A DNA stretch of 64,000 bases from Collinsella sp. (GCA_019419505.1 DXZS01000020.1:134137-198136), one strand, 5' to 3'; positions 33,892-42,448 are shown, counted from the first letter of the stretch. The notes: generated by a model from the sequence alone, not told the origin. Translations and numbers: made by a program.

Positions 33892-35835
33892 CTAGAACGT
33901 TCCGCCGCCGCCTCCGCCGACGCCGCCGCCTCCGCCGCCAGAGAAGCCGCCGCCTCCGCCGCCGCCCGAGCTGTCGGAGCTCGACGCCAGCTCACGGATG
34001 CTCTCGTGATACACGTCATCGAACGAATCGAGCGGAGACTCGATACCGTAATGATGGTAGTACCACCAGTAGCAGGGATAATTGTCATAGAAGCCGTCGG
34101 CCTCGCGCACCTCGGGCGGCACGGCCTCGGCAAGCTGACGCAGCACTTCCTTGGAAACACCCAGCGCCACGCCCATCACCAGCAGCTTGTTCCACAGCAC
34201 CAGATCGCCCGGGACGGCTTCCTTTAGGCGTGTGAAATCCTCGAGCCAATGCTTGAGCGCCTTGCAGCGAGCCGCCACCTCGGCGCCCTCCGGCGTAAAG
34301 CGGCGGAACGTAAGGCCCACGCCAATACCCACCAGCACAATCGGCACCGAGATAACCGCGGCGGTAATGTTCGCCTGTGCGCCATCGGTAAAGAAGATGG
34401 ATCCCACGGGAACAAAGGCAATCAGGATACCAAGAACCAGGCAAAACACCATTGCAACAATGCCGTCCGAGGCAACGTACTCGCTATCGGCCAGTTTGCC
34501 CTTAACGGTGTTCTGATAGTCCTCGAGCTTGTCGCCCACGGGTGTAGCGTGCTGTTTGACGTAGTGCTGCAGCTCGTCGAACGTGCGCGAGCGATCGCCG
34601 TTCTCGTCAGGCTTAGCACCGGCAAAGAAGACCTTGAGCACCATGTGGTCAATGCCCTTGGCCGACTTCCAGCCCGCATCACTCACCGTCACGCGATACG
34701 TCTGCTCTTCTTTTTCACGCCCCAACAGACCCTTCTTGGCCTTGGTCACGGTCGCCTGCTCCAGCTTGATCACACGGTCGTCAGTGAGCTTCATGAGCGT
34801 GGCGATATATGCCCGATCGGGCACCTCGTTCCAGCTCATGAGGGCCGAAAGCACGGCGGGATGGTCGGCCGAAGGCACATCGCGGAAATATTCGTCCTGG
34901 AAAAGCGGCTTGGGCTTGCGCTTGCGCAGCTTGAGCATAACGATTGTGCCGGTAAAGGCCACCGCCGCAACAACACTTAGCACGGCAAGTGCATTGGCAA
35001 TCATGCGAGCGTGAGCGCGGCGGGCGTTAGCTTCGTCGGCCCATTCCTTCTCTTCGCTCAGGATCGTTGACATGCGCTCTTCGCCCGAAGCGGCAAGCTG
35101 CGGCACCCAGTCGCTAGGGAAGGCGATGCGTGCCTCGGCGAATTCGCCCTGGCGCACGCAGGGAATGGTATAGGTGACCATGGGCTCGTCCTCATCGAGC
35201 GACACGTCGCCCGTCAGCGGACCATGGCCCCATGCGCGGAAGTTATCGCCCTTGACGGCCGCCGTCCCGGCAGCGGCATTCGCGAAGCACACTTCCATCT
35301 CGACGTCATCGGAATCCGCAGACCAGCCGTCACCTACGAACTTCCAGTAGAGCTCGGCGGTATCGGCCCAGTTCATAACCGCACCGGTCATGGTGTAGCT
35401 CACGTAGTAGATTGCGCTGTCGCCGCTCTCGTGAGGGCTGAACACCTTAATCCTTACGCCGTCACCGGTCTGCTCGACCGTGTAGACGCCAGAGTCGCCC
35501 TTGTTCGCGCTATCGACTTTGTTAAACGCGGTGTCCTCTTCCTCGACACTCAGCACGTCGACGCCCGCCGTGCCGCCCTGCTGGTTGGAGCCCGTATTGA
35601 TCTCCCAAAACACGCCGTTGATGTCGTCGTCGAAATCAAACTGGCGTCCCTCGACAACGGTCAGCGATCCATCGGCCTCGACCGTGGCGCCGATGTAGGT
35701 TTGGGTCATAGAATACCCGTCGGCACGTGCAACGGCGGGCAACAGCAGCAGCGCAAGCGCGACGAGCACGCAGACGGAAGCGAATCGCGCAAACAGGTGG
35801 TGCTGCCGGCTGACTTTGGCGGCGAGGGTGTTCAT
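33892..35835 (-). CDS. DUF2207 domain membrane protein
   Basis: A 647-residue secreted-then-anchored protein. A signal peptide (ASVCVLVALALLLLPAVARA) is followed by an extracellular beta-rich DUF2207 domain, a transmembrane helix at roughly residue 290-315, a cytoplasmic stretch, then two further helices (MVFCLVLGILIAFVPVG and a Val/Ile-rich one), and a C-terminal tail of glycine runs (Gly6-7 blocks) ending in Thr-Phe. The Gly-rich tail is a known feature of this family. AAGGA lies seven bases before the chosen ATG (MNTLAAK). Function is unknown in general; the protein is monocistronic here. Confidence 0.88.
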   Translation of the reverse strand: MNTLAAKVSRQHHLFARFASVCVLVALALLLLPAVARADGYSMTQTYIGATVEADGSLTVVEGRQFDFDDDINGVFWEINTGSNQQGGTAGVDVLSVEEEDTAFNKVDSANKGDSGVYTVEQTGDGVRIKVFSPHESGDSAIYYVSYTMTGAVMNWADTAELYWKFVGDGWSADSDDVEMEVCFANAAAGTAAVKGDNFRAWGHGPLTGDVSLDEDEPMVTYTIPCVRQGEFAEARIAFPSDWVPQLAASGEERMSTILSEEKEWADEANARRAHARMIANALAVLSVVAAVAFTGTIVMLKLRKRKPKPLFQDEYFRDVPSADHPAVLSALMSWNEVPDRAYIATLMKLTDDRVIKLEQATVTKAKKGLLGREKEEQTYRVTVSDAGWKSAKGIDHMVLKVFFAGAKPDENGDRSRTFDELQHYVKQHATPVGDKLEDYQNTVKGKLADSEYVASDGIVAMVFCLVLGILIAFVPVGSIFFTDGAQANITAAVISVPIVLVGIGVGLTFRRFTPEGAEVAARCKALKHWLEDFTRLKEAVPGDLVLWNKLLVMGVALGVSKEVLRQLAEAVPPEVREADGFYDNYPCYWWYYHHYGIESPLDSFDDVYHESIRELASSSDSSGGGGGGGFSGGGGGGVGGGGGGTF

Positions 35836-35956
35836 AGGCACATCCTTTGTCTGTAAAACCAACAGCGCCATTGTCCCACGTTTGCGGGTACGCATGACGA
35901 ACATCTAGGCGACCGGAGCGCCAAACGGGATGAAAGTCACACCCGCACCCCGGCAG

Positions 35957-36001
35957 CTAGTCATTGGGGACGTTCTTAAATGACTAGTCATTAGGGACAC
36001 C
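35957..36001. repeat. TAGTCATTGGGGACGTTC repeat
   Basis: CTAGTCATTGGGGACGTTCT followed by TAAATGACTAG forms a short palindrome, then a second half-unit TAGTCATTAGGGACAC. The first 20 bases match 9541-9560 exactly. Confidence 0.7.
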
Positions 36002-36002
36002 C

Positions 36003-36214
36003 TTGGCATGGCCCGCGCCAGCAATAGATACCACTTCACAGCTCTGTCACAGGTGTAGCGGCTTTGTGTGGGCGCGGCACGCGCTGATTGAGCCGCCAGC
36101 CGAGGGGCATAAAGCAGTCGAGCGAAAACGGTTTGCCCCTTTGCCGTTCGCTTGAGGATCATGTCCCCCTTTTCCGCGGAAACCCCGGCAGTTGCGAAGA
36201 GCTGCCGGGGTTTC
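36003..36214 (+). ncRNA. Possible small RNA transcription unit without an open reading frame
   Basis: A TTGGCA (36003-36008) and TAGATA (36025-36030) pair 16 bases apart could be a promoter, and a strong hairpin at 36179-36214 (GAAACCCCGGCAG pairing with CTGCCGGGGTTTC) could end a transcript of about 180 bases. A second hairpin lies near 36121-36152 (GCGAAAACGG with CCGTTCGC). No credible gene lies between the DUF2207 gene and gluQ, so the hairpin is otherwise unexplained. It does not match tmRNA, RNase P, SRP or 6S RNA signatures as far as I can see. The call is speculative. Confidence 0.25.
36179..36214 (+). terminator. Orphan intrinsic terminator-like hairpin
   Basis: A 13-bp perfect stem whose base is AAA/TTT, with a nine-base loop. 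No gene ends just before it on the plus strand. The T run is short (TTTCTGTCGTTT). Confidence 0.55.
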
Positions 36215-36337
36215 TGTCGTTTGTGAGGCTAAGTCGGTACGCAGCGATCGAGACCTTGAGCCGCAAACCCACCGTGCGCAATGCGCACCGCCGCCAACTT
36301 GTGAGCGCAGCAACGCCTTCCCTGCCAAGCCCCGCGC

Positions 36338-36343
36338 TATACT
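36338..36343 (+). promoter_or_regulatory. -10 box immediately upstream of gluQ
   Basis: TATACT in the context GCGCTATACT lies only seven bases before the gluQ ATG, so transcription would start at or next to the start codon. No Shine-Dalgarno sequence is present, consistent with a leaderless message. Confidence 0.5.
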
Positions 36344-36350
36344 CGTCCGC

Positions 36351-37352
36351 ATGGATATCAACGCACGCAACATAGCAACACACGCCGCGGACGCACCAGC
36401 AACGGCAGCGCCCACCCCCGTCGTGGGCCGCTTTGCCCCGTCGCCCTCGGGCCGCATGCACTTGGGCAACGTGTTCAGCTGCCTGTGCTCGTGGCTTTCG
36501 GCCCGCAGCCAAGGCGGCAGCATCGTGCTGCGCATCGAGGACCTGGACGATCGCTGCAAGCGCCCGGAACTTGCCACTCAATTGATTGACGACCTGGCCT
36601 GGCTGGGACTGGAGTGGGACGAAGGCCCCTACTACCAGCACGATCGCCTGGATCTGTACGAGGACGCCCTGCGTCAGCTGCAAGACGCCGGCCTCACCTA
36701 TCCCTGTTTTTGCACGCGTGCCGAACTCCACGCCGCGAGCGCGCCGCACGCGAGCGACGGCACGCCCATCTACCGCGGCGCCTGCCGAGACCTTTCTGCC
36801 GAGGAGGTTGCCCGCCGCAGCGCTCTGCGCGCTCCGGCCACGCGCCTGCGCGTACCCGCCGTCGACGACCTCGCAGACGACGTGATCGAATTCGTGGACC
36901 GCACGTATGGAGCCCAATGCGAAGCACTCGCCACCGAATGCGGCGACTTTTTGGTGCGCCGCAGCGACGGCGTTTTTGCCTACCAGCTAGCCGTGGTGGT
37001 CGACGACGCTGCCATGGGCGTCACCGAGGTCGTGCGCGGATGCGATCTGCTGGGCTCCACGCCGCGCCAAATCTACCTGCAGCATTTGCTGGAACTTCCC
37101 ACGCCGCACTACGCGCACATTCCGCTGCTCATGTCGCCGGATGGCCGCCGCCTTTCCAAGCGCGACCGCGACCTGGACCTGGGCGAGCTCCGCACCCGCT
37201 TTGGCGCGCCCGAGGCACTACTGGGCTGGCTCGCCGGGCAAACAGGCATCGCGCCGGACGCCACACCGCGCTCTGCCGAGCAGCTGGTCGAGCACTTTAG
37301 CTGGGATGTTATCCGCACGCATCGGGAAAACATCACTGTAACGGTCGAGTAG
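36351..37352 (+). CDS. gluQ: Glutamyl-Q tRNA(Asp) synthetase
   Basis: A 333-residue class I aminoacyl-tRNA-synthetase-like enzyme that attaches glutamate to queuosine in the anticodon of tRNA-Asp. The HIGH-type motif is FAPSPSGRMHLGN, the KMSKS-type motif is RRLSKRDRDLDLG, and the zinc site is formed from YPCFCTRAEL and IYRGACRDL. It lacks the C-terminal anticodon-binding domain of true GluRS, as expected. An upstream in-frame extension of 53 codons overlaps a terminator-like hairpin and is rejected. The -10 box just upstream suggests leaderless translation. Its presence implies the organism makes or salvages queuosine. Confidence 0.9.
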   Translation: MDINARNIATHAADAPATAAPTPVVGRFAPSPSGRMHLGNVFSCLCSWLSARSQGGSIVLRIEDLDDRCKRPELATQLIDDLAWLGLEWDEGPYYQHDRLDLYEDALRQLQDAGLTYPCFCTRAELHAASAPHASDGTPIYRGACRDLSAEEVARRSALRAPATRLRVPAVDDLADDVIEFVDRTYGAQCEALATECGDFLVRRSDGVFAYQLAVVVDDAAMGVTEVVRGCDLLGSTPRQIYLQHLLELPTPHYAHIPLLMSPDGRRLSKRDRDLDLGELRTRFGAPEALLGWLAGQTGIAPDATPRSAEQLVEHFSWDVIRTHRENITVTVE

Positions 37353-37367
37353 CCAGCCACCCCGCCC

Positions 37368-38093
37368 CTACGCGACATCCCAGGGCTGAAGTTCGTCGCC
37401 CAGGCGGACAATACAGTCGTAGAGCACGGTGTGGCACTCGACTGGGTTGGCGTCACGATGAAAATGCCCGTAGTACCAGCGCTTGTAGTCCAGGTGGTCC
37501 TCCAGCTCGTCGAAAAACGTGGTGAGTCGATCGACATCGGGATAATTCCAGCCAGGTGCCGGGTAAAGCGTGGGCGAAAGCATGCGCGTGGAGCAGGTAT
37601 GGGTGATCGCATAGTCGACCTTCCAACCCACGCTGTCGAGCTTTGCCCGCGCCTCCTCAAAGTTGCGCTCGTCCGGCAGCTCCTGCGGCCACCAGCTGGA
37701 ATACGGAATGCGGTATTCCTTATCCACGCTCGTGGCGCCGCCCATGGTAAAGATCGTTGAGCCGTCGAGCTCAAAAACCTCACCGCGCGTCAGGCGTCGG
37801 ATGGGCGAGGTGTCCGACAGACGCTGCGTCAGGCCGCCGTGCCACAGCTCCATGGGGCGCTCCGACCAGTGATCGAAACGCTCGTGGTTGCCGTCGACAA
37901 ACAGCACGGTATAGGGGCGCGACTCCAGCCAGGCGATGTCGGCACATTCCTCGGCAGAGAAATCCCACGGAAAGCCAAAGTCGCCCGCGATGATGAGATA
38001 GTCGTCACTTGTCAGACCATCCCCAAGATCCCAGTCGCGAAGCTTTTGCATGTCGACGCCGCCGTGAATATCGCCCGTCACATAGACCGTCAT
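37368..38093 (-). CDS. Metallophosphoesterase
   Basis: A 241-residue calcineurin-like phosphoesterase. The metal motifs appear in order: VTGDIHGG, IIAGDFGFPW, DGNHERFD, AITHTC and GHFHRD, giving a complete dimetal site. The start MTVYVTGDIHGG is chosen because strand one begins there; the ribosome site is weak (GTGG). It converges on gluQ and its start overlaps nothing; a small membrane-protein gene lies 25 bases upstream on the same strand. The substrate (nucleotide, protein or other phosphoester) is unknown. Confidence 0.87.
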   Translation of the reverse strand: MTVYVTGDIHGGVDMQKLRDWDLGDGLTSDDYLIIAGDFGFPWDFSAEECADIAWLESRPYTVLFVDGNHERFDHWSERPMELWHGGLTQRLSDTSPIRRLTRGEVFELDGSTIFTMGGATSVDKEYRIPYSSWWPQELPDERNFEEARAKLDSVGWKVDYAITHTCSTRMLSPTLYPAPGWNYPDVDRLTTFFDELEDHLDYKRWYYGHFHRDANPVECHTVLYDCIVRLGDELQPWDVA

Positions 38094-38118
38094 CGGATCA
38101 CCACTTCCCTGTAAGTCG

Positions 38119-38418
38119 CTAGCCCACATTCTGCACGATCACTAAGTCAACCGTTCCAGCCCTTCCATCCTTTGGGACCTGCCCCTCGCTCTTCCATCCA
38201 AACGGGTCAAACACCCAAAAGATCAGATCGAGCACGCCGCCGGTCATCGTGGCGCCGGCAAGAGCCATGCAAACATGCAGAAAGCTGGCACTTCGGAGCA
38301 CGTCGAACGGCCCCAGAACAGCCAGCAGCGCGACCGCTGCGCCGGCTACGCACAGCGCGAGGCACGGCCCCGCGTCCTTTACGCACTTCTTTGCGAGATG
38401 CTTTGCGTTGTCACTCAT
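38119..38418 (-). CDS. Small membrane protein, hypothetical
   Basis: A 99-residue protein with two predicted membrane helices (about residues 14-35 and 42-62: CLALCVAGAAVALLAVLG and FLHVCMALAGATMTGGVLDL) and a soluble tail. AAGGAG lies ten bases before the ATG (MSDNAKHLAKK), rather far but clear. The reading frame extends upstream, but that part overlaps no recognisable signal. No family recognised. It may be coupled to the phosphoesterase gene downstream. Confidence 0.6.
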   Translation of the reverse strand: MSDNAKHLAKKCVKDAGPCLALCVAGAAVALLAVLGPFDVLRSASFLHVCMALAGATMTGGVLDLIFWVFDPFGWKSEGQVPKDGRAGTVDLVIVQNVG

Positions 38419-38578
38419 CGGTATCGAACTCCTTAGAGGGTCGTTGTTCAGATGCATGCCGCCGTGGCAGAACGAAGCGGCAGAGTAAGTGTCACATGCC
38501 GTGCAGACATCAATGGAGAAACCGCCTGCTCGACCAACCCTTGACGCCGTTTTGCATCGGCACCCCATCCCCCGCTGT

Positions 38579-38762
38579 CGAGGTCTAATACTTTTCCCGA
38601 GAAGTGAACGGCTGTTTTTGGACCCCTGAAACAGCCGCATTTTTCGGCGGCAAAATCGTGGGATTTCAGCATTGAAACCGCGGGAAACGGCACCTTTAAA
38701 GTTTCGATGCTTCGGGGGTCCGTTTTAGCTCGTTCACTTCTCGGGAAAAGTATTAGACCTCG
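38579..38762. mobile_element. 184-bp element with 32-bp perfect inverted ends (MITE-like)
   Basis: The 32-bp ends (38579-38610, starting CGAGGTCTAATACTTTTCCC, and 38731-38762) are exact complements. Inside, GGACCCC (38620-38626) pairs with GGGGTCC (38715-38721), each nine bases from its arm, and further short stems occur, so the whole element can fold into one cruciform. No open reading frame is inside. Target-site duplication is not evident. The rest of the 38419-38971 gap holds a promoter and nothing else recognised. Confidence 0.75.
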
Positions 38763-38830
38763 CTGCTAGCTATCCAGAAAGACACCTCCCCCTTCCCCAC
38801 CGCCGCGCAAAAACTCATCCAACATTAATC

Positions 38831-38858
38831 TTGGCTCAAGAATCGCTTAATCTATAAC
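38831..38858 (+). promoter_or_regulatory. Probable promoter of the UBA-like gene and two-component operon
   Basis: -35 TTGGCT (38831-38836) and -10 TATAAC (38853-38858), 16 bases apart, about 115 bases before the first start codon. Confidence 0.5.
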
Positions 38859-38971
38859 CTGCACTATAGAGTTCGACCAAGGGCGGGGCGGCGTCACGCA
38901 GGCCGCCGAACGCAACGCTCGCACCCGGGTAGATCGCCCGGCGTCGCGCCCATCGAACGAAAGGACAGGTC

Positions 38972-39514
38972 ATGGACGACCTCGAAAAAGTTGAAACCAT
39001 CCGCACCAGGTGCAACGTGAGCTACACCGATGCCAAAGCCGCGCTCGACGCCGCCGACGGCAACGTCTTGGATGCCATCATTTGGCTCGAGTCGCAGGGC
39101 AAGACCCAGACTACGTCGGCGCACGCCGCCACCGAGTCCGCGCCAGTCGATGAGCCCTCAGCCGAGATGGTCGCCGCGCAGGCCGCCTACGAGAAGTCGA
39201 GCGAAAAGACCGACTTCTCCAAGAAGATGGACAGCGTGTGGGAGTACCTCAAAAAGCTCTTCCGCCTGAGCCTGGACACCAAGTTTATCGCCACGCGCCG
39301 CGACGCGATCATCCTCAACATCCCCATCCTGATCCCCATCGTCGCGCTGTTTGCCTGGGGTGCCACGATATGGCTGATGCTGATTGGTCTGTTCTTTGGC
39401 ATGCGCTACCGCATCGACAGCGACGGCGATGTGCCCGGCAGTATCAACAACCTTATGAATCACGCCGCCGACGCCGCGGACGACATCAAGCAAAATCTGA
39501 ACGACGACAAGTAA
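38972..39514 (+). CDS. UBA-like/DUF4342 domain membrane-associated protein
   Basis: A 180-residue protein. The first about 45 residues form a UBA/TS-N-like three-helix domain (VETIRTRCNVSYTDAKAAL ... NVLDAIIWLE), then a variable linker, an amphipathic region (WEYLKKLFRLSLDTKFIATRR) and a hydrophobic hairpin at about 112-143 (IILNIPILIPIVALFAWG and IWLMLIGLFFGM), ending in a polar tail. This layout matches the DUF4342 family. AAAGGACAGG precedes the ATG. It lies 18 bases before a response-regulator gene and is probably cotranscribed, suggesting an envelope-stress role, which is inference. Confidence 0.85.
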   Translation: MDDLEKVETIRTRCNVSYTDAKAALDAADGNVLDAIIWLESQGKTQTTSAHAATESAPVDEPSAEMVAAQAAYEKSSEKTDFSKKMDSVWEYLKKLFRLSLDTKFIATRRDAIILNIPILIPIVALFAWGATIWLMLIGLFFGMRYRIDSDGDVPGSINNLMNHAADAADDIKQNLNDDK

Positions 39515-39532
39515 TCGCAGACGGGGGCACGC

Positions 39533-40318
39533 ATGGCACGGATCCTGATCGTAGAGGACGAGGAGAAAATCGCCCGCTTTGTGACGCTCGAGCTGGAGCA
39601 CGAGGGCTACCAGGTGGAGCACGCCGCCGACGGCCGCACCGCCGTGGACCTGGCACTGGAGCGCGACTACGATCTGATTCTGCTCGATGTGCTGCTGCCG
39701 CAGCTCAACGGCATGGAGGTCTTGCGGCGTATCCGCAAGCACAAGGATGTGCCAGTGATTATGGTCACCGCGCGCGATGCCGTGATGGACAAGGTTGCCG
39801 GGCTCGATGCCGGCGCCGACGATTACCTGACCAAGCCATTTGCGATCGAGGAGCTGTTCGCACGGATCCGCGTGGCGCTGAAGCGCTCGGAGGCCGTGCG
39901 GGCGGCTTCGGGCGTTGGCGGCGCCGGGACTGGGGCGGGCGCGGCAGGTAGCGCGAGTGTCGGCTCCACTGCGATGCCCCCGGCCAGCGACTCGACTCAG
40001 GCTTCCGCCTCTCCCTCCCCCGCCACACTCACCGTGGGCTCGGTTGCGCTCGACCCCAATCGCCGCGAAGTCACGGTTGGCGGCTCGCCCATCGCGCTCA
40101 CGGCCCGCGAGTTCGACGTTCTCGCCCTGCTTATGGCGCATGCCGAGACTGTGCTCACGCGCGAGCGCATCGCGCACGAAGCGCTGGGCTACGAATACGT
40201 GGGCGACACCAACAACGTCGACGTACACATCGCGCACCTGCGTGCCAAAATCGAGGACGCCGGCGGTGCCCGCATCATCCAGACCGTGCGCGGGGTGGGC
40301 TATGTCTGCCGTGCGTAA
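39533..40318 (+). CDS. OmpR-family response regulator
   Basis: A 261-residue regulator. Receiver domain ILIVEDEEKIA, phospho-acceptor Asp52 in ILLDVLLPQLNG, and Lys in YLTKPFAIEELFARI; the C-terminal winged helix ends in IIQTVRGVGYVCRA. The linker between domains (about residues 124-165) is unusually long and rich in Ala, Gly and Ser. Its last 17 bases overlap the start of the kinase gene, so the two are translationally coupled. Confidence 0.93.
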   Translation: MARILIVEDEEKIARFVTLELEHEGYQVEHAADGRTAVDLALERDYDLILLDVLLPQLNGMEVLRRIRKHKDVPVIMVTARDAVMDKVAGLDAGADDYLTKPFAIEELFARIRVALKRSEAVRAASGVGGAGTGAGAAGSASVGSTAMPPASDSTQASASPSPATLTVGSVALDPNRREVTVGGSPIALTAREFDVLALLMAHAETVLTRERIAHEALGYEYVGDTNNVDVHIAHLRAKIEDAGGARIIQTVRGVGYVCRA

Positions 40319-41597
40319 CGCCGAGGCCAAGCGCGTCACCTCCATCGCCCGTGCCATCAACTGGGGCTATATGTGGCGCCGCCTGATAAGCTACGTCTGG
40401 CTCGACCTACTGCTGATGGTGATTGCGGCGGCGATTCTCGTCTATGGATACAACCAGACGCTGCCCGATGGCGCGTTTACCGCAGGCTGGATTCCCGGCG
40501 CCACCGTTCACGGCATGTCGCTGACGCCCGCGCGCGGCTGGGACCTGGCAACGCTCACCTATACCGTCGAGCTTGCGCGTACCACCAAGACTTTCTCCCT
40601 CGCACAGGACCTCATCACGCTATGGCCTCTCTACCTTGTCGTTGTGGGTTGGCAGGTCATCAGCGTGCTCAACATGCTCGGTGGCGCCCGCCGCGTGCGC
40701 CGTACCATGGCACCGCTCAACGACTTGGCACTGCGCGTGGATGAGCTCGGCCGCATGCAACTCGCCGGCGGCAAGATGGAAACACTGGAGCAGGCCATCG
40801 AGCGCGCAAGCGTCGACTCGCCGAGCGTCACCACCGGCGACGCCGACCTGGCGAGCATCGAGGTCGCGCTCAACCGCCTGCTGCGCCAGATGCAAGAGGC
40901 CAAGTTGCAGCAGATGCGCTTTGTCAACGATGCAAGCCACGAGCTGCGCACGCCCATCGCGGTGATTCAGGGTTACGTAAACATGCTCGATCGCTGGGGC
41001 AAAGACGACCCGGACGTGCTGGCAGAATCCATCGCGTCCCTCAAGGCCGAAAGCGAGCACATGCAAGAGCTCGTGGAGCAGCTGCTGTTTTTGGCACGCG
41101 GCGATGCCGGGCGCACGGTCCTGCGGCGTGCGGATACCAACCTGGCCGCACTGGTCGGCGAGGTATGCGAGGAATCGCAGATGATCGATACCGCGCACAC
41201 GTATCGGCTGGCGTACGACACCGCGCTTGTCAGCGATTCGCGCTGCGACGCGCCCGTCGACGTGGCACTCGTGAAGCAGGCGCTACGCGTGATCGTGCAA
41301 AACGCCGCCAAGTATTCGGACGCGGGAACGACCGTCACATTTGGCATAACGCCGGATGCGGGCGCGGGCACAATCGACATAAGCGTTGAGGACGAGGGCA
41401 TCGGCATGAACCAGGAATCCGCAGCTCACGCATTTGAACGGTTCTACCGCGCCGACAACGCACGCAATGCCGGCGCGCAGGGCTCGGGCCTGGGGCTTGC
41501 CATTGCCAAGTGGATCGTCGATAGCCATGGCGGTGTCATTGGCGTGACCTCAGTCGAGGGCGTCGGCAGCCGCTTTACGATTCGCCTGCCGCGGTAG
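40302..41597 (+). CDS. Sensor histidine kinase
   Basis: A 431-residue membrane kinase. Two transmembrane helices (about 31-50 and 106-127) flank an extracytoplasmic sensor of about 55 residues, followed by a HAMP-like linker, the H-box FVNDASHELRTPIAVIQGY with His213, N-box IVQNAAKYSD, G1 VEDEGIGM, F-box FERFYRAD and G2 GSGLGLAIAKWIV. The ATG chosen follows GGGGTGGG and overlaps the regulator gene by 17 bases. The UBA-like gene leads the same operon. The signal is unknown. Confidence 0.92.
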   Translation: MSAVRNAEAKRVTSIARAINWGYMWRRLISYVWLDLLLMVIAAAILVYGYNQTLPDGAFTAGWIPGATVHGMSLTPARGWDLATLTYTVELARTTKTFSLAQDLITLWPLYLVVVGWQVISVLNMLGGARRVRRTMAPLNDLALRVDELGRMQLAGGKMETLEQAIERASVDSPSVTTGDADLASIEVALNRLLRQMQEAKLQQMRFVNDASHELRTPIAVIQGYVNMLDRWGKDDPDVLAESIASLKAESEHMQELVEQLLFLARGDAGRTVLRRADTNLAALVGEVCEESQMIDTAHTYRLAYDTALVSDSRCDAPVDVALVKQALRVIVQNAAKYSDAGTTVTFGITPDAGAGTIDISVEDEGIGMNQESAAHAFERFYRADNARNAGAQGSGLGLAIAKWIVDSHGGVIGVTSVEGVGSRFTIRLPR

Positions 41598-41616
41598 GAA
41601 GCCCCTCGGCATAAAT

Positions 41617-41648
41617 AAAGGGATAGGGCCACGCGGCCCTATCCCTTT
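41617..41648. terminator. Bidirectional intrinsic terminator
   Basis: AAAGGGATAGGGCC and GGCCCTATCCCTTTTT around ACGC, between the kinase gene and the convergent VOC gene. Confidence 0.92.
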
Positions 41649-41672
41649 TTGCTAGCTGTGGCAGCTTGTGCG

Positions 41673-42047
41673 CTATTCGCGGCACAGGTGCACGGCGAAA
41701 CCGGCGAACTCGCGCTTAAAGTACACGAGCTTGGTACCACCGTCGGGCAGCAGCGCGCGCGACTCTTCGTTGACCTCGAGCCCGCGCTCGGCAAACCACT
41801 TCTCAGCTGCATCGATGTCGTTAACGGCAAAGCCGATGTGGCCCTTGGTGCCACCACCGTTCTGCTTCATGATCTCGACCAGCGAATCGTTGAAGTACGA
41901 AACCGGGGTCTCGATGACGGGCAGGCCCATCATCGTCGAGAACAGCTCCGCGATCTCCAGGGCGTCTGCCGGGTCGGTGGCGTTAATGCCCACATGGGCA
42001 ACGCGCATACCAAAGAGCTCTACCGGGTTGGCGTTCTGCTCACTCAT
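41673..42047 (-). CDS. VOC (glyoxalase-like) superfamily protein
   Basis: A 124-residue vicinal-oxygen-chelate fold protein. His18 in VAHVGINATD and the late strands GHIGFAVNDIDAAEKWFAERG and AGFAVHLCRE resemble lactoylglutathione lyase-like proteins, with a His-x-x and Glu ending typical of the metal site. Specific activity is unknown. It lies 11 bases downstream of a PTS IIB gene and is probably its operon partner, hinting at a role in sugar-acid or sugar-phosphate metabolism. Confidence 0.8.
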   Translation of the reverse strand: MSEQNANPVELFGMRVAHVGINATDPADALEIAELFSTMMGLPVIETPVSYFNDSLVEIMKQNGGGTKGHIGFAVNDIDAAEKWFAERGLEVNEESRALLPDGGTKLVYFKREFAGFAVHLCRE

Positions 42048-42058
42048 ACAGGCAGCGC

Positions 42059-42346
42059 CTACTGAGCCATGACGTCGAGAACGGCCTTCTCGGCGGCAAC
42101 GCGGTTCATGCCGGTCATGAAGGGCACGCCACTCACGTACGGGCAGGTGAGGCCCTCGGGGGCAACGGTGGTGGCGATCAGCAGGTCAGCGCCCTCGTCG
42201 CAGTAGTCCTTGGCCTCGGAGATGGCACACTGCACGATCTCATACTTGCCGGCATAACCGTTGGCGTCGAGCAGGGTAGCGACCTTCTGGGCAACGAGCG
42301 TGGAAGTAGCAGCGCCGGCACCGCAAGCCAAAACGATCTTCTTCAT
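42059..42346 (-). CDS. PTS galactitol-type IIB component, orphan
   Basis: A 95-residue phosphocarrier with the active cysteine in MKKIVLACGAGAATSTLVA (Cys8) and the phosphate loop after it. The pattern and the later segment LLIATTVAPEGLTCPYVSGVPFMTG resemble GatB-type IIB proteins. No IIA or IIC gene accompanies it; the only partner is the VOC gene. It may serve a permease encoded elsewhere or act as a regulator. Divergent from the TPR-like gene at 42510. Confidence 0.85.
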   Translation of the reverse strand: MKKIVLACGAGAATSTLVAQKVATLLDANGYAGKYEIVQCAISEAKDYCDEGADLLIATTVAPEGLTCPYVSGVPFMTGMNRVAAEKAVLDVMAQ

Positions 42347-42448
42347 AGGTAATGTCTCCCTTCATGGTTTACTTTAGGTAAGTGTACCGCAGCGAGCGAT
42401 GGCACTCAGCCTCGATGAGCTTTTATGCCAGTTTGCTTGCACGCTGCG

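Noticed and set aside
36192..36350. N-terminal extension of gluQ
   Set aside because: The frame is open but overlaps a hairpin and a -10 box, lacks a ribosome site and adds residues not seen before the synthetase HIGH motif.
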